From Mycobacterium rhizamassiliense (GTDB lineage: Bacteria; Actinomycetota; Actinomycetes; Mycobacteriales; Mycobacteriaceae): 64,000 nt of DNA. Shown here one piece after another: positions 37,705 through 47,721 of this stretch. The DNA lies in NCBI RefSeq assembly GCF_900157375.1, contig NZ_LT721901.1, forward strand, positions 2,342,315 to 2,406,314. Direction: 5' to 3'. Under the pieces are notes generated by a model, which saw nothing but the letters and a program-made list of their open reading frames with translations, ran no database searches and had not been told where the DNA came from. The position numbers and the translations under genes were made by a program. Within the stretch, counting starts at the first letter, position 1. Each line of letters begins with the position of its first letter.

Positions 37705-38180
37705 CGGTTCGGCCCGGCGGGGCTGAGCCGATCGCATGACGCGGGCGCGGGTCACCATGACTGACACTCGATAATGTCTGGAGGTCTGTTGGCGGCGCCG
37801 GGTGCGGCTGACCTCCGTCCGACGTTGTTGTGGCCGGCGCTGAATCGACCGTGCTCTCGCGGCGTGCGACCACGCGTGGTGCCGATGAATTGCCAAGGCA
37901 AGCATCGGGTGGCGAATCGAAGCAGGCCTGTCATGACGGCGAATCCCCAAGAGCGTCGGCGGGTGCGGCGGGGCGGCAGCGTTTCCTGGGCGCAACGCGA
38001 ACCCGACAGCTGCTCGACCCGGTCGGACCCAAGCTCATCGACGCGCTACCGAAGAGAACTGAGATGGCCACCAGCTCAGCAGACACCTCTAACCGGCCGG
38101 TCGAGACACGCGGGCAGCTTAGCGACATCGCTCGTCCTCTCCGTCCCGACCTATTGTGGTGCAGTCTGACTCCAGAATAA
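37705..38180. other. Gap without supported gene
   Basis: Open frames exist on both strands but none shows family features. A stretch coding for LLDPVGPKLIDALPKRTE in one frame could be an old gene end. It serves as the divergent control region between the tandem TetR gene and the SDR pseudogene. Confidence 0.35.
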
Positions 38181-38206
38181 GATCTGGTGCTAGATTGCAC
38201 CAGATC
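38181..38206. promoter_or_regulatory. Palindromic operator upstream of the SDR pseudogene
   Basis: GATCTGGTGC, six bases (TAGATT), then GCACCAGATC is a perfect 10+6+10 inverted repeat. Just before it CCAGAATAAGATCTGG overlaps as a second, imperfect palindrome. The arrangement and surrounding bases closely match 51402-51438 and, more loosely, 40322-40343. It is a likely TetR site about 120 bases before the SDR start. Confidence 0.7.
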
Positions 38207-38267
38207 AGTTGGGTTGGTCAAGGGACCGCAGCCAGACGCCGAGTCACCGCTTCCTGCTCCTGGTTGA

Positions 38268-38766
<499 letters not shown>

Positions 38767-38776
38767 AAGTTATTGG

Positions 38777-39657
38777 CTAGTTGCGCGGCCTTGGCGCGAG
38801 ATCGTCGAGAATTTCTTTGGCCATGACAACGGGGAGCAGGTGACCGGTCGCGGGAACCGTTCTCAGCGTGCTGTTGGGCAACAGGCTAGCCAAACGACGT
38901 GCATGTTTCATCGGCACCAAGGTGTCCTCTTCCCCTTGCCAGATGGTGACCGGCTGCTGGATCTCGGGGAGGTCGAAGCCCCATGAGCCGAAGTAGTGAC
39001 GGTACTCTTCGACCATTCCCTGTACGCCGCCGCTCATCACTTCGCGATGCGTCGCCAGCAGGGATAGGGGCGGCGGGTTGAGTGCTGCGCCATCCCGGCT
39101 GCCTGCTAGGTGCGGGAGGACCCACCCGAGCACCCGTGGCGGTACACGGCGTATCAGTTGCAGCAGCGCCGCAGCGGCCCACGGCGCCCATCGGGCGGCC
39201 GGGATGAGCAACTCATCGGGCAAGAACCCAATCTCGAAGACGTTCCTGAGTCGCTCCAGGGGAGCCATCCCGTCGATGGTGGCGACCACGCGTACTCGCC
39301 CGGCATCGCCGCAGCGCACGCTAACGCGAAGGGGCCTCCGCCCGACCAGCCGGCGACGGCGAAGTCATCTAGAAGCAGCAGGTCAGCAACCTGAGCCACG
39401 GTGTGCCCCCACTGGCCAACCGAGGCGATGCTCCACAGGTCGCTGCGCCCAATGCCCGGTCGGTCAATTGCGATGATTTCGGCACCACAAGAACGCGCCG
39501 CCTCGTCCATCACCGTGGCGTCCATACCGCAACTGAGTCCGCCGTGGTTCCACACCAGGGGCCACCCACCAGGCGACCCAAACCGCCACACACCCACGCG
39601 ACGCGAATCGACCAGCACGGTCGAACCCGAATCGGTACCGCCGTTGTGGCTCTGCAT
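38777..39657 (-). pseudogene. Alpha/beta hydrolase with one frameshift, inside the SDR gene
   Basis: From ATG 39657 the frame reads VGVWRFGSPGGWPLVWNHGG, IAIDRPGIGRSDLWSIAS and nucleophile AGWSGGGPFALACAAAMPG, then about 39295 must shift by one base to continue RVRVVATIDGMAPLERLRN, TIWQGEEDTLVPMKH (Asp) and VPATGHLLPVV (His). All triad residues survive, so a single lost base (or a sequencing error) is the only defect. A truncated second copy lies at 55517-55754 with the same upstream region. Confidence 0.8.
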
Positions 39658-39704
39658 TGATCGCCCCTCCGAAAGGTCACCCCGCCGCACCGTTCTCGGC
39701 TATT

Positions 39705-39721
39705 GAACCAAATATCTGTTC
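39705..39721. promoter_or_regulatory. GAACCAAATATCTGTTC motif upstream of the hydrolase
   Basis: A 17-base sequence with GAAC and GTTC ends, about 50 bases before the hydrolase start. Near-identical copies are at 55797-55813 (same gene family) and 56154-56170. It may be an operator or a promoter with an AT-rich core. Confidence 0.5.
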
Positions 39722-39801
39722 CGCGCTAGTGGTATTTCCCTGCACATGCTGGCATAATGATCGCGGCCCGGTGCAGAGGTCTAGTCGAATAGCGCGCACT
39801 G

Positions 39802-40401
39802 TGCGACGGCGCCTCCATCATCGTCACCGGTTCCACCGCCGGCATGATCCGGGGCGCCACCGACAACCCGAACATGGGCCCCGGCGGGGCGGGCTACGCC
39901 TGGAGCAAGCGCGTCGTCATGGAGGACGTCGAGGAGATGTGCTTGCACCTGGCGCCGCGGATGATCCAGATCAACGCCATCCACCCGACCAACTGCAACA
40001 CCCACCTGCTGCAGAACGATGGCATGTACAGCATGTTCCGCCCGGATCTGACCCAAGCGGGCAAGAAGGCCACCCGCGAGGACGCCGAACCGTTATTCAC
40101 CCTTTTCCGGGCCATGCCCATTCCCTCCGTCGAATCCGAAGACAAAGCCAACCTGGGCGTGTTCCTGGCCAGCGACGAAAGCCGCTACATCACCGGCCAA
40201 TACATCCGCGTGGACGCCGGGTCCCTGCTGAAGTGGCCAAACGGGCCCGGCAGATGGGACGTGCCCCCTGAATGCTTGACCAATGGCCCCGTTGTGGTGC
40301 AGTCTGACTCCACAATCATGGTCTGGTGCCGAACGACACCAGAAAGAATGGGTAGGGAGCAATGTCGGTTGACTCGACAGAGGTGCAGGTCGACCCCGTG
40401 A
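39802..40401 (+). pseudogene. Carveol-dehydrogenase-like SDR, 3' part
   Basis: Reads CDGASIIVTGSTAGMIRGAT, GPGGAGYAWSKRVVMEDVEE, INAIHPTNCNTHLLQNDGMY, ANLGVFLASDESRYITGQYI and VDAGSLLKWPNGPG. It carries the catalytic Ser, Tyr and Lys (YAWSK) and continues directly from the 5' part at 38329-38766. The normal stop after WPNGPG is lost and the frame runs on into the next control region to 40401. In family members this enzyme uses a tightly bound nicotinamide cofactor recycled by mycofactocin. Confidence 0.85.
40322..40343. promoter_or_regulatory. Palindromic operator upstream of the AveC-like genes
   Basis: TCTGGTG, eight bases, CACCAGA. The 30 bases before it (GTGGTGCAGTCTGACTCCA) repeat the sequence before the operator at 38181, so the control region was duplicated. 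It lies about 250 bases upstream of the first AveC-like gene. Confidence 0.6.
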
Positions 40402-40594
40402 CGTCGCGGCCGCCGGGGGCGCCGGCGACGCGCGCGCTGGTGAGCCGCTAGATGACATCCGAGTACGACAGGCGTTCACCCCATCCGCCTCCACGCCAGC
40501 CCCGCCGCAGCGGGGCTCCGGCGTTATCGATGCGATCCCGAGACGTAGTCGGCGATCGCCCCGGGCCGGAACAAATGTTTGTGGAGGGCGGTTG

Positions 40595-41731
40595 GTGACC
40601 ACCGAGCAAACCGCAGCACCTTCGCGGACACCGCAACGCGTCGCTGCACGGTCCCCAAGGGGCAGGATCGCAGCCTGGTTGCTCGCGGTGCTCGGCGTCG
40701 CGTTGGTCGTCGCCGTCGCGTGGAACGCGCGCGACTATCCCGATGCGCGGGTTGGTAATCCGGAGGTCTCCGGCGCGGCGCGCCCCGTCGAGCCGCTGGT
40801 GGGCTATGACCATTGGCTGGGGCTGTTCCAGATCTTCGCGGTCGTGTTGGTCGCCGGCCTTTTTGCGCTATTCCTGTGGGGATGGCGAGGCTATGGGCCG
40901 CACCCCTACGTCTTGATGGGTGTGGTGACCACCTTCATCGCCTGGCAAGACCCGATCATGAACTGGGCGCCCTACGCGGTGTACAACCCCAGGCTGTGGC
41001 ATTTCCCCGAGTCATGGCCGCTGGTTTCGATATCTCCGACCATCGAGCCCTTCGTCGTCCTGGGTTATGCGTTGTTTCAGTTTGGCCCGTATTTTCCTGC
41101 CGTCTGGATTCTGCGCAAACGTCAGGCCCGGCGCCGGGCTGACGCCTTCGTGTGGCGTCACCCGCTGATCAGCCTCGCCGCGTTGATCTTCGTCTGCGGC
41201 TTCCTCATCGACATGCTGTTAGAGGTCTTCCTCGTGCGCACCGGGTTTTACATCTACTCCCAGGTGATCCCGTTCGGCTCCATCTTTGTGGGCACTGCCT
41301 ACCAGTTCCCATTGCTGTGGGAGTCGTCGTTGGTGACGCTGGTCATGATCCCCGCCGGCATCCTGGTGTATCGCGACGACACCGGCCGCACGGTGTCAGA
41401 AAAACTGGCCCAGCGCGCCGGCATCCTCGCAGGGCGGCCGGTGCTCGCCTCGTTTCTGGTGATGCTGGTCATCATCAACGTCTCCTACCTGGTCTATGGA
41501 GTGACGTTCACCGCGCTGAAGTGGTCTCGGCTGGCCTCCTCGGTCGCTTGTCCGTGGCCGTACCCCGACGCCAAAGTCTTTGACCCCCAGGGGTTTTACG
41601 AGCAGAACGGCCAGAAAGGTCCCTATTCAGTCGGGATCATGTCGACCTGGGGCAACGGCCAGCCCCGCGGGCGCCCGAACGTGCAGCTCGGCTCCGAAAG
41701 TGACCGTTGTGCCCAGGGCGCCAACAGGTGA
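40595..41731 (+). CDS. AveC-family (spirocyclase-like) membrane protein, copy 1
   Basis: A 378-residue protein with about seven hydrophobic segments and the AveC-family signature WQDPIMNWAPYAVYNPRLWH, FGPYFPAVWILR, PFGSIFVGTAYQFPLLWESS and CPWPYPDAKVFDPQGFYEQ. AveC in avermectin synthesis forms a spiroketal and dehydrates it; mycobacterial relatives have no known role. GTG 40595 follows GGAGGG. It is about 70 percent identical by eye to the next gene, from which 42 bases separate it. Confidence 0.8.
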   Translation: MTTEQTAAPSRTPQRVAARSPRGRIAAWLLAVLGVALVVAVAWNARDYPDARVGNPEVSGAARPVEPLVGYDHWLGLFQIFAVVLVAGLFALFLWGWRGYGPHPYVLMGVVTTFIAWQDPIMNWAPYAVYNPRLWHFPESWPLVSISPTIEPFVVLGYALFQFGPYFPAVWILRKRQARRRADAFVWRHPLISLAALIFVCGFLIDMLLEVFLVRTGFYIYSQVIPFGSIFVGTAYQFPLLWESSLVTLVMIPAGILVYRDDTGRTVSEKLAQRAGILAGRPVLASFLVMLVIINVSYLVYGVTFTALKWSRLASSVACPWPYPDAKVFDPQGFYEQNGQKGPYSVGIMSTWGNGQPRGRPNVQLGSESDRCAQGANR

Positions 41732-41773
41732 CCGCGCAAATTTCAGACGATCAGTGATGGGTGAGGAGAGACA

Positions 41774-42907
41774 ATGACCACTGAACGAACCTCCAAGCCG
41801 GCGAGCCGACCCGACATCGAGCGGACCCGCTGGTCGGCCAGCGGGATCTGGAAGTGGGTGTGGCTCGCGCTCGGTGTCGCCGCGGTGGTGGCTGTCGGGT
41901 GGAACGTGCGCAATTATCCTGATGCGCGGATCGCAAACCCCGCGGTCACGGGTACGCCACGGCCTTGGGAGCCGCTCCTCGGCTACCAGCACTGGATCCC
42001 CGTCCTGCAGATCTTCACCGTCATCGCCGTCGTGGGCCTCATCGTGGCAGGCGTATGGGGCTGGCGACGCTACGGGCCGCACCCCTACATCCTGATGAGC
42101 CTGGTGACCACGATCATCGTCTGGCAGGACCCGCTGATGAACTGGGCGCCCTACGCCGTGTACGACCCGCGGCTATGGCACTGGCCCGAATCCTGGCCAT
42201 GGGTCTCGCTGGCGCCGACCGTCGAACCGTTCGTCGTCTTCGGCTACGTCATGTTCCAGTTCGGACCGTACTTCCCGGGAGTCTGGGCGCTGCGCAAAAT
42301 TCAGGCCCGGCGGGGCACTGACACCTTCGTGTGGCGCCACCCCCTGCTGAGCCTGGGGGTACTGATCTTCATCTTCGGGTTCATTATCGACATGATTCTT
42401 GAGGTCACGATGATCCACACCGGGCTCTACATGTACTCCCAGGTGATTCCCTTTGGGTCGATCTTTGTGGGCACTCCCGTTCAATTCCCCTTGTTGTGGG
42501 AATCCTCATTGGTGACGCTGGTGATGATTCCTGCCGGGATACTGGTCTATCGGGACGACACCGGCCGCACGGTGTCGGAGAAACTGGCCCAACGTGCCCG
42601 CATCTTTACGGGCCGACCGGCGCTGGGCTCGTTCATCGTGATGCTCATCATCGTCAATGTGTTCTATTTGGTGTACGGGCTGGCGTTCGCCTCGTTCAAA
42701 TGGACACGGATCGCGACATCTGTCGCGTGCCCCTGGCCCTACGCGGAAGCCAAAGTCTATGACCCGCAGGGCTTTTACGAGCAAAACGGTCAGCAAGGCC
42801 CGTACTCGGTGGGTATTGCCTCGACGTGGATGATGGCCCAACCGCACGGACGTCCCCACGTGACGCTCGGATCCATCAGTGACCGGTGCGCTTCGAACAA
42901 GCAGTGA
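41774..42907 (+). CDS. AveC-family (spirocyclase-like) membrane protein, copy 2
   Basis: A 377-residue paralogue of the preceding gene, with WQDPLMNWAPYAVYDPRLWH, FGPYFPGVWALRK, PFGSIFVGTPVQFPLLWESS and CPWPYAEAKVYDPQGFYEQ. The N- and C-termini differ most, and the catalytic-looking core is kept. GAGGAGAGAC precedes ATG 41774. The two copies probably form one transcript under the operator at 40322 and may act as a pair or on different substrates. Confidence 0.8.
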   Translation: MTTERTSKPASRPDIERTRWSASGIWKWVWLALGVAAVVAVGWNVRNYPDARIANPAVTGTPRPWEPLLGYQHWIPVLQIFTVIAVVGLIVAGVWGWRRYGPHPYILMSLVTTIIVWQDPLMNWAPYAVYDPRLWHWPESWPWVSLAPTVEPFVVFGYVMFQFGPYFPGVWALRKIQARRGTDTFVWRHPLLSLGVLIFIFGFIIDMILEVTMIHTGLYMYSQVIPFGSIFVGTPVQFPLLWESSLVTLVMIPAGILVYRDDTGRTVSEKLAQRARIFTGRPALGSFIVMLIIVNVFYLVYGLAFASFKWTRIATSVACPWPYAEAKVYDPQGFYEQNGQQGPYSVGIASTWMMAQPHGRPHVTLGSISDRCASNKQ

Positions 42908-43078
42908 GTGCTGGGCGCATCGGTGGCGTCTGCAAGCAACGAGTGCGCAGTCTGCACGTCGGGAACGACCGTGTGACCCTGTGATTGCCGTTGGGGGCGA
43001 TCTGTGCCGAAGGCGCCGATACGTTCGCGTGGGAAACCGGCGTGGTGAGGCGACAATTGGTCATCGTGGATGTCCTGC

Positions 43079-44141
43079 CCCGCGGGCGCTTCCGGGGGAG
43101 GCGCGCTTTCTGCCGATGGCAGCGTCATTACGGCAACCGTCTTGCTCAAGGGCGATGTTGGTGAACGCCGGAAGGCGTCGGCGTCGCTCAACGAGCACTT
43201 GGCGAAAGACATGCCCGCTGGAATCAACGCCGCGATGGCCGGCAACAGTCCGCTGATGGGCGACCTCACCGAAGTCGACGGACAGGACATGATGACCGCC
43301 GAGATGGTCAGTCTGCCATTGGCGTTCATCGTGCTGCCGCTCGCGCAGCGGTCCGTGCTGGCCGCGATGATGCCGATGGTGCTCGGAATGTGCGCTGTGG
43401 GGGTCACTCTCGGCTTGTTGTCGCTTCGGTGTCCCTCATGGACTGGAACGTATTCGTCGAGTCGTTGGTGGCGATGATGGGCCTTGCGATCGGGATCGAC
43501 TACTCGTTGCTGATCGTGCGGCGCTACCGTGAGGAACTGTCCGCCGGCATGGTCCCGCGGCAGGCCATCGTGCGAACACTCGAGACAGCGGGTCGCACGG
43601 CGCTCTTTCGGGCATGATCGTCGTCATCTCACTGGTCGCAATGGCAGTCACCGGTCGGCCCGTTTTACGCTGACTCCGCAATCGGAGTCATCCTCGTTAT
43701 CCTCGTCCTGGTCACCGGCGCACTGACCCTCTTGCCGGCATTGTTGCTGGTCGTCCTGGGCGACCGGCTGGACAGAGGGAGGAGGCTTCACCCAGCTCCA
43801 AACGATTGGCAGACAACGGTAGTCGATGGGAACGTTGGGCGCGTGCGGTGATGAGACGCCCGGTGCCGGTTCTTGTGGCCTGCACACTGATCCTGTTGGT
43901 GGCCGCGATCATGGTGGCAATTTTCAGATCTTTCTGCCTGGACAGAATCCCGGAGATGAAACAGATGGGATTCGGACTCGCTGTTGCGGTGCTGTTTGAC
44001 GCCACACTCATCCGCGTCACCCTTGTGCCTGCCTTCATTGAAAATCACCGGGAACTGGAACTGGTGGATCCCACGCCGCCTGGACCGGCTGCTACCCGAA
44101 CTCCAGCACGGATGAGCTCCCGAACGCGTTTTACCACGTGA
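43079..44141 (+). pseudogene. Shredded MmpL-family RND transporter
   Basis: Pieces in different frames, in family order: GSVITATVLLKGDVGERRKA; AEMVSLPLAFIVLPLAQRSV; MGLAIGIDYSLLIVRRYREE (the MmpL GLGLAIDYSL block); VILVLVTGALTLLPALLLVV; WARAVMRRPVPVLVACTLIL; and MGFGLAVAVLFDATLIRVTL near the end. Large internal parts, including the second periplasmic domain, are gone. MmpL proteins export lipids in mycobacteria, so a lipid-export step has been lost. Confidence 0.8.
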
Positions 44142-45348
44142 CGGGCAGCTCATTCATACCGTAGATGCCGGACTCGGCTTTGAACGTGAGATCGGCTGAC
44201 GGTACGGCTAATTGCAAGCTGGGCAGGCGCCTTGCCAGTGACGCAAACGCTACCTGCATTTCGACTCGCGCAAGGTTCTGCCCGATGCATTGATGAACTC
44301 CGTAGCCAAAACCGAGGTGTCCCCGCGTCTTTCGCTCGACATCGAACTGATCGGGATGGCTGGCGAAAGTATCATCCCAGTTGCCGGCCGGCAGGTTCAT
44401 CAACAGCCTTTCTCCCGCACGCACGAGTTGGCCACCGATTACGAGGTCTTGGGTAGCCACCCGGTCGACTTGACTCTGCACGATGGTGAGATACCGCATC
44501 AGCTCTTCAACGATGTTGGCAACCAAAGAGTGATCGTCGGTTTGGCCCAGTCGATGAAACACCTCTGGCCGATCCAGCAGCGCAAGGGTACCCAACGCGA
44601 TCATATTCGCCGTGGTTTCGTGACCCGCCTGCATCATGATCACGCCCGTCATGGCTGTGGTGTCTCGATCGAGTTGGCCGGTCATTACGTAATCGGTGAC
44701 CAGGCGGCTGATCAGGTCGTCGCCGGGCTCGCGTTGCTTTCGCTGTGTCAACTCGTGAATGTAAAGGTACATTGCCGCAAATGCCTGCGAACGCTGCTCG
44801 TCGCTCACACTTGAGTCCAAGGTGATCGCGGTGTTGCGCTGAAAAAAATCGAGATCTTCCTCCGGGACGCCCAGCAGCAAAGCGATCACCAAAGACGGTA
44901 CGGGCAAAGCGAATTCGCGCACCAGATCCGATGGTGGCCCGGTGGCAATCATCGTATCCAGGCATTCATCGACCAGCTGTTGGATTTGTTGCCGACGCGA
45001 TTCGCTGCGCCTGAAGGTGAATTGACTGGTCATCATCCGTCGGAGCCGATGATGTTCGGGGTCGTCGGTTCGCGCAAACATGACGGGTGTATTTTCGCGG
45101 CCCGCAGGCATGCGGGACCAATCGATCGTATCGGCCGAAAGTCGTTGATCGACTAACGCTTCCCGGATGTCGTGGTAGCGACTCACCACCCAGTGTGGTT
45201 GGCCTTGCCATGTCGCACGTCGCAGACCCGGCTCCTGGCGCCAGGTCGTGAATGCCGCAGGCGGCTCAAGCGGACACTGAACTGCGCGGGGGACCGGCAT
45301 CACTGGCATATCGCCGCCGGAGGAGAGATCTGAGGTTTCCGAAGACAT
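44131..45348 (-). CDS. Cytochrome P450 (A)
   Basis: A 405-residue bacterial class I P450. I-helix AGHETT (241-246), ExxR in EELMR (282-285), and haem loop FGYGVHQCIG (347-356, ligand Cys354). The general look is of the CYP105/CYP107 type. It is a soluble monooxygenase needing ferredoxin and reductase, neither of which is in the island. It ends seven bases after the next upstream P450 and overlaps the MmpL remnant by a few bases. Confidence 0.92.
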   Translation of the reverse strand: MSSETSDLSSGGDMPVMPVPRAVQCPLEPPAAFTTWRQEPGLRRATWQGQPHWVVSRYHDIREALVDQRLSADTIDWSRMPAGRENTPVMFARTDDPEHHRLRRMMTSQFTFRRSESRRQQIQQLVDECLDTMIATGPPSDLVREFALPVPSLVIALLLGVPEEDLDFFQRNTAITLDSSVSDEQRSQAFAAMYLYIHELTQRKQREPGDDLISRLVTDYVMTGQLDRDTTAMTGVIMMQAGHETTANMIALGTLALLDRPEVFHRLGQTDDHSLVANIVEELMRYLTIVQSQVDRVATQDLVIGGQLVRAGERLLMNLPAGNWDDTFASHPDQFDVERKTRGHLGFGYGVHQCIGQNLARVEMQVAFASLARRLPSLQLAVPSADLTFKAESGIYGMNELPVTW

Positions 45349-45354
45349 CGACGG

Positions 45355-46629
45355 TCAGTCCAGCGGGGTGAACTCTAAGTGAAGGTTGGTCAGACCGCGC
45401 AGGATGAAGGTGGGTTCATACCCGTAGTGGCGGGTGTCGGCGGGGCCGTGGCAGGCCTCGCTGATGCGGATGTCGGCCATCCGGTCAAAGATGCGGTTCA
45501 GTGAGATGCGGCCTTCGGCACGCGCGAGCGGCGCCCCTGGGCAGGAGTGGTTGCCGCGGCCAAAGGCGATGTGTTCACGCACATTCGGGCGGTCCAGCCG
45601 AAATTCGTTGGGAGCGTCGAACTTTGCGGGGTCACGGTTGCATGCTCCAGGGAGCAGCATCATGGTGGTGCCGGCCGCGATCGGCACGCCGCCCACCGTG
45701 GTCGATTGCCGTGCCAGGCGGAAGTGGCTTTTCACCGGGCTTTCCATGCGCAGCGTTTCTTCCAGGAACACCGGGATGCGACTGCGGTCCTCGCGCAGCA
45801 CCGTCTGAATGTCGGGGCGCTCCCCGAGAACGCGCAGCGCGAAGCTGAGAAGTTTCGTGGTGGTCTCCATGCCCGCCGAGAACAGGAACGTCGCCAGGTG
45901 CACGACATCCATCACCAAAGGTGTTGACCCGTCCGGGTACTTGGCTTGCGCCAGTTCAGTTAGCACGTCCTGGCGTGGCTGCGCGCGGCGCTCGACGATG
46001 TAGCCGGCGAACTTCTCATCCAGCCACAGCAGCGGGTTGTGCGCTGGCGCGTCGTCGCCGAGAGCGCCGGGGACCTCGTCGTTGGCTGCCAGCGTCGCAC
46101 GGAACAGCTTGTGGTCGTCTTCGGGAACACCGAGCAGATCGGCGATCACCAGCAGCGAGAACGGTCGCGCGTAGTCCTCCAGGAACTCGCAGCTGCCGCG
46201 GGACACGAACTCGTCGAGTTGCTCGTCGGCCAAGCGCCACATGAAGTCTTCGTTCTCCGACAGGCGCTTGGGGGTCAGCAGACGGCTCAACAGCCCTCGG
46301 GTGTAGGCGTGCTCGGGGGGGTCTTGGGTGACGATGTGCTCGCTCATCGGGATCTGGTCGCGCTTTTCGGCGATCAGGGCGCTGATGTCATCGGTGTTAG
46401 TGTCGAAGGACACCCCGGCGTAGGGGCCGGCCACCGACACACACGCCGAAAAGGTGTTGTCCTTATAGACGGTGAGGGCTTCTTGGTGGCCGGTGATGGC
46501 CATCACCTGATGGTGCGGCTCGGCGGTCACCGGGCATTTGGCGCGTAGATGGTCGAAATACCCGTAGGGGTCGGGCACCAGCTCAGGGTCGGTGAAATAG
46601 TCGACCGAATCGAAGTCGTTCACAGCCAA
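45355..46629 (-). CDS. Cytochrome P450 (B)
   Basis: A 424-residue P450 with I-helix AGMETT (252-257), ExxR in EETLR (291-294), and haem loop FGRGNHSCPG (356-365, Cys363). Met in place of the usual Gly/His/Ala-x position of AGxET is a mild variation. It is cotranscribed with P450 A downstream and the SDR upstream (22 bases). The family number cannot be set from sequence reading. Confidence 0.92.
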   Translation of the reverse strand: MAVNDFDSVDYFTDPELVPDPYGYFDHLRAKCPVTAEPHHQVMAITGHQEALTVYKDNTFSACVSVAGPYAGVSFDTNTDDISALIAEKRDQIPMSEHIVTQDPPEHAYTRGLLSRLLTPKRLSENEDFMWRLADEQLDEFVSRGSCEFLEDYARPFSLLVIADLLGVPEDDHKLFRATLAANDEVPGALGDDAPAHNPLLWLDEKFAGYIVERRAQPRQDVLTELAQAKYPDGSTPLVMDVVHLATFLFSAGMETTTKLLSFALRVLGERPDIQTVLREDRSRIPVFLEETLRMESPVKSHFRLARQSTTVGGVPIAAGTTMMLLPGACNRDPAKFDAPNEFRLDRPNVREHIAFGRGNHSCPGAPLARAEGRISLNRIFDRMADIRISEACHGPADTRHYGYEPTFILRGLTNLHLEFTPLD

Positions 46630-46651
46630 ATCTCCTCTTGCAGTGGGGCCG

Positions 46652-47563
46652 TCACAATACGGGCGCGGCGGATCCGGTGACCGAGGCGTCGTGGAGGTTC
46701 ATGACGTCGGCAAGGTTGTCGGCGATGTCTTCGGCGGTCAGCGCGTCCCTGGCGAAGCCGGGTCCACGCACGACGGCGAGGCGCGCGACGCTGCCCATCC
46801 CAATCTGAAGAACCTCACCGGTCAGTGTGCACGAGTCGTGAGCCAGGAACACCGCTGCCGGCGCGCATAATTCGGGCGGCATGGCGGCGTTGATTTGGTC
46901 CATGACGTCGGTGGGTATGGACAGGTGGTCGGCCAGGGCGTGGGAGTGTGAGGCCGACATGCGGGTGAACGCGCGCGGCGCGATGGCGTTAACCGCGATG
47001 CCGTGCGCGGCTCCCTCGGTGGCCAGATTCCGGGTCAGTCCAAACACTGCACCCTTTGCTGCCCCGTAACTGCTCAATTCGGGGATACCGCCGAGCATGG
47101 CTTCAGAAACGGTGTTGACCACCCGGCCGTATCCGGCGCGGATGAAGTGCGGCCAGGCGGCGCGGGTGACAAGCGCGGTGCCGACATAGTGAACGTCGAT
47201 CATCGTGCGAAACTGGCTGACGGTCAGATCTTGGAACGGGGCGGGATCGTGGATGCCGGCGTTGTTGACGATCGCGTCCAGCCGCCCAAACTGTCTGAGC
47301 GCGGTGTCGATGATGTCGGCGGCGGCGCGTTCATCGGCGACCGAGGCAAAACAGGCGACGGCTTGGCCGCCGGAGGCGTTGATCTCCTCGGCGACCGCTT
47401 CGGCGGGCGCCCGAGAGTGACCGCTGCCGTCGATGTCGGCGCCGCTATCGACGACGACGACGCGTGCTCCCTTGGCGGCCAACAGCAGTGCGTGGCTTCG
47501 TCCGACCCCCCGGCCCGCGCCGGTGACCACGACCACCCGGTCATCGAAGCGCAGTCCGGTCAC
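46652..47563 (-). CDS. Short-chain dehydrogenase/reductase
   Basis: A 303-residue SDR with cofactor motif VVVTGAGRGVGRSHALLL, NNAG (VNNAGIHDPAPF), catalytic Ser in VNTVSEAML and YGAAK (SSYGAAKGAVFG). The length and the region after residue 230 resemble the dehydrogenase unit of 17-beta-hydroxysteroid dehydrogenase type 4-like enzymes. Probably oxidises an alcohol or hydroxyacyl product of the P450s. Confidence 0.87.
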   Translation of the reverse strand: MTGLRFDDRVVVVTGAGRGVGRSHALLLAAKGARVVVVDSGADIDGSGHSRAPAEAVAEEINASGGQAVACFASVADERAAADIIDTALRQFGRLDAIVNNAGIHDPAPFQDLTVSQFRTMIDVHYVGTALVTRAAWPHFIRAGYGRVVNTVSEAMLGGIPELSSYGAAKGAVFGLTRNLATEGAAHGIAVNAIAPRAFTRMSASHSHALADHLSIPTDVMDQINAAMPPELCAPAAVFLAHDSCTLTGEVLQIGMGSVARLAVVRGPGFARDALTAEDIADNLADVMNLHDASVTGSAAPVL

Positions 47564-47721
47564 GACCCCCTCCTGTCTGCGATTGTGCGGTTCGAGGCGA
47601 CTGCGCCCACGTGGCAGACCGGTCCACCGCAGGCGATTCGGGGCAGCGCCGCAGTAAGCGGTGCTGCGGCCGCCCGCCGTGCATCATCGCGTCGACCCGT
47701 CGTGGAACCCACCGCCACCTC

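Noticed and set aside
38777..39657. Two separate hydrolase genes in overlapping frames
   Set aside because: The two frames join into one alpha/beta hydrolase with a single-base shift; all triad residues fall in order.
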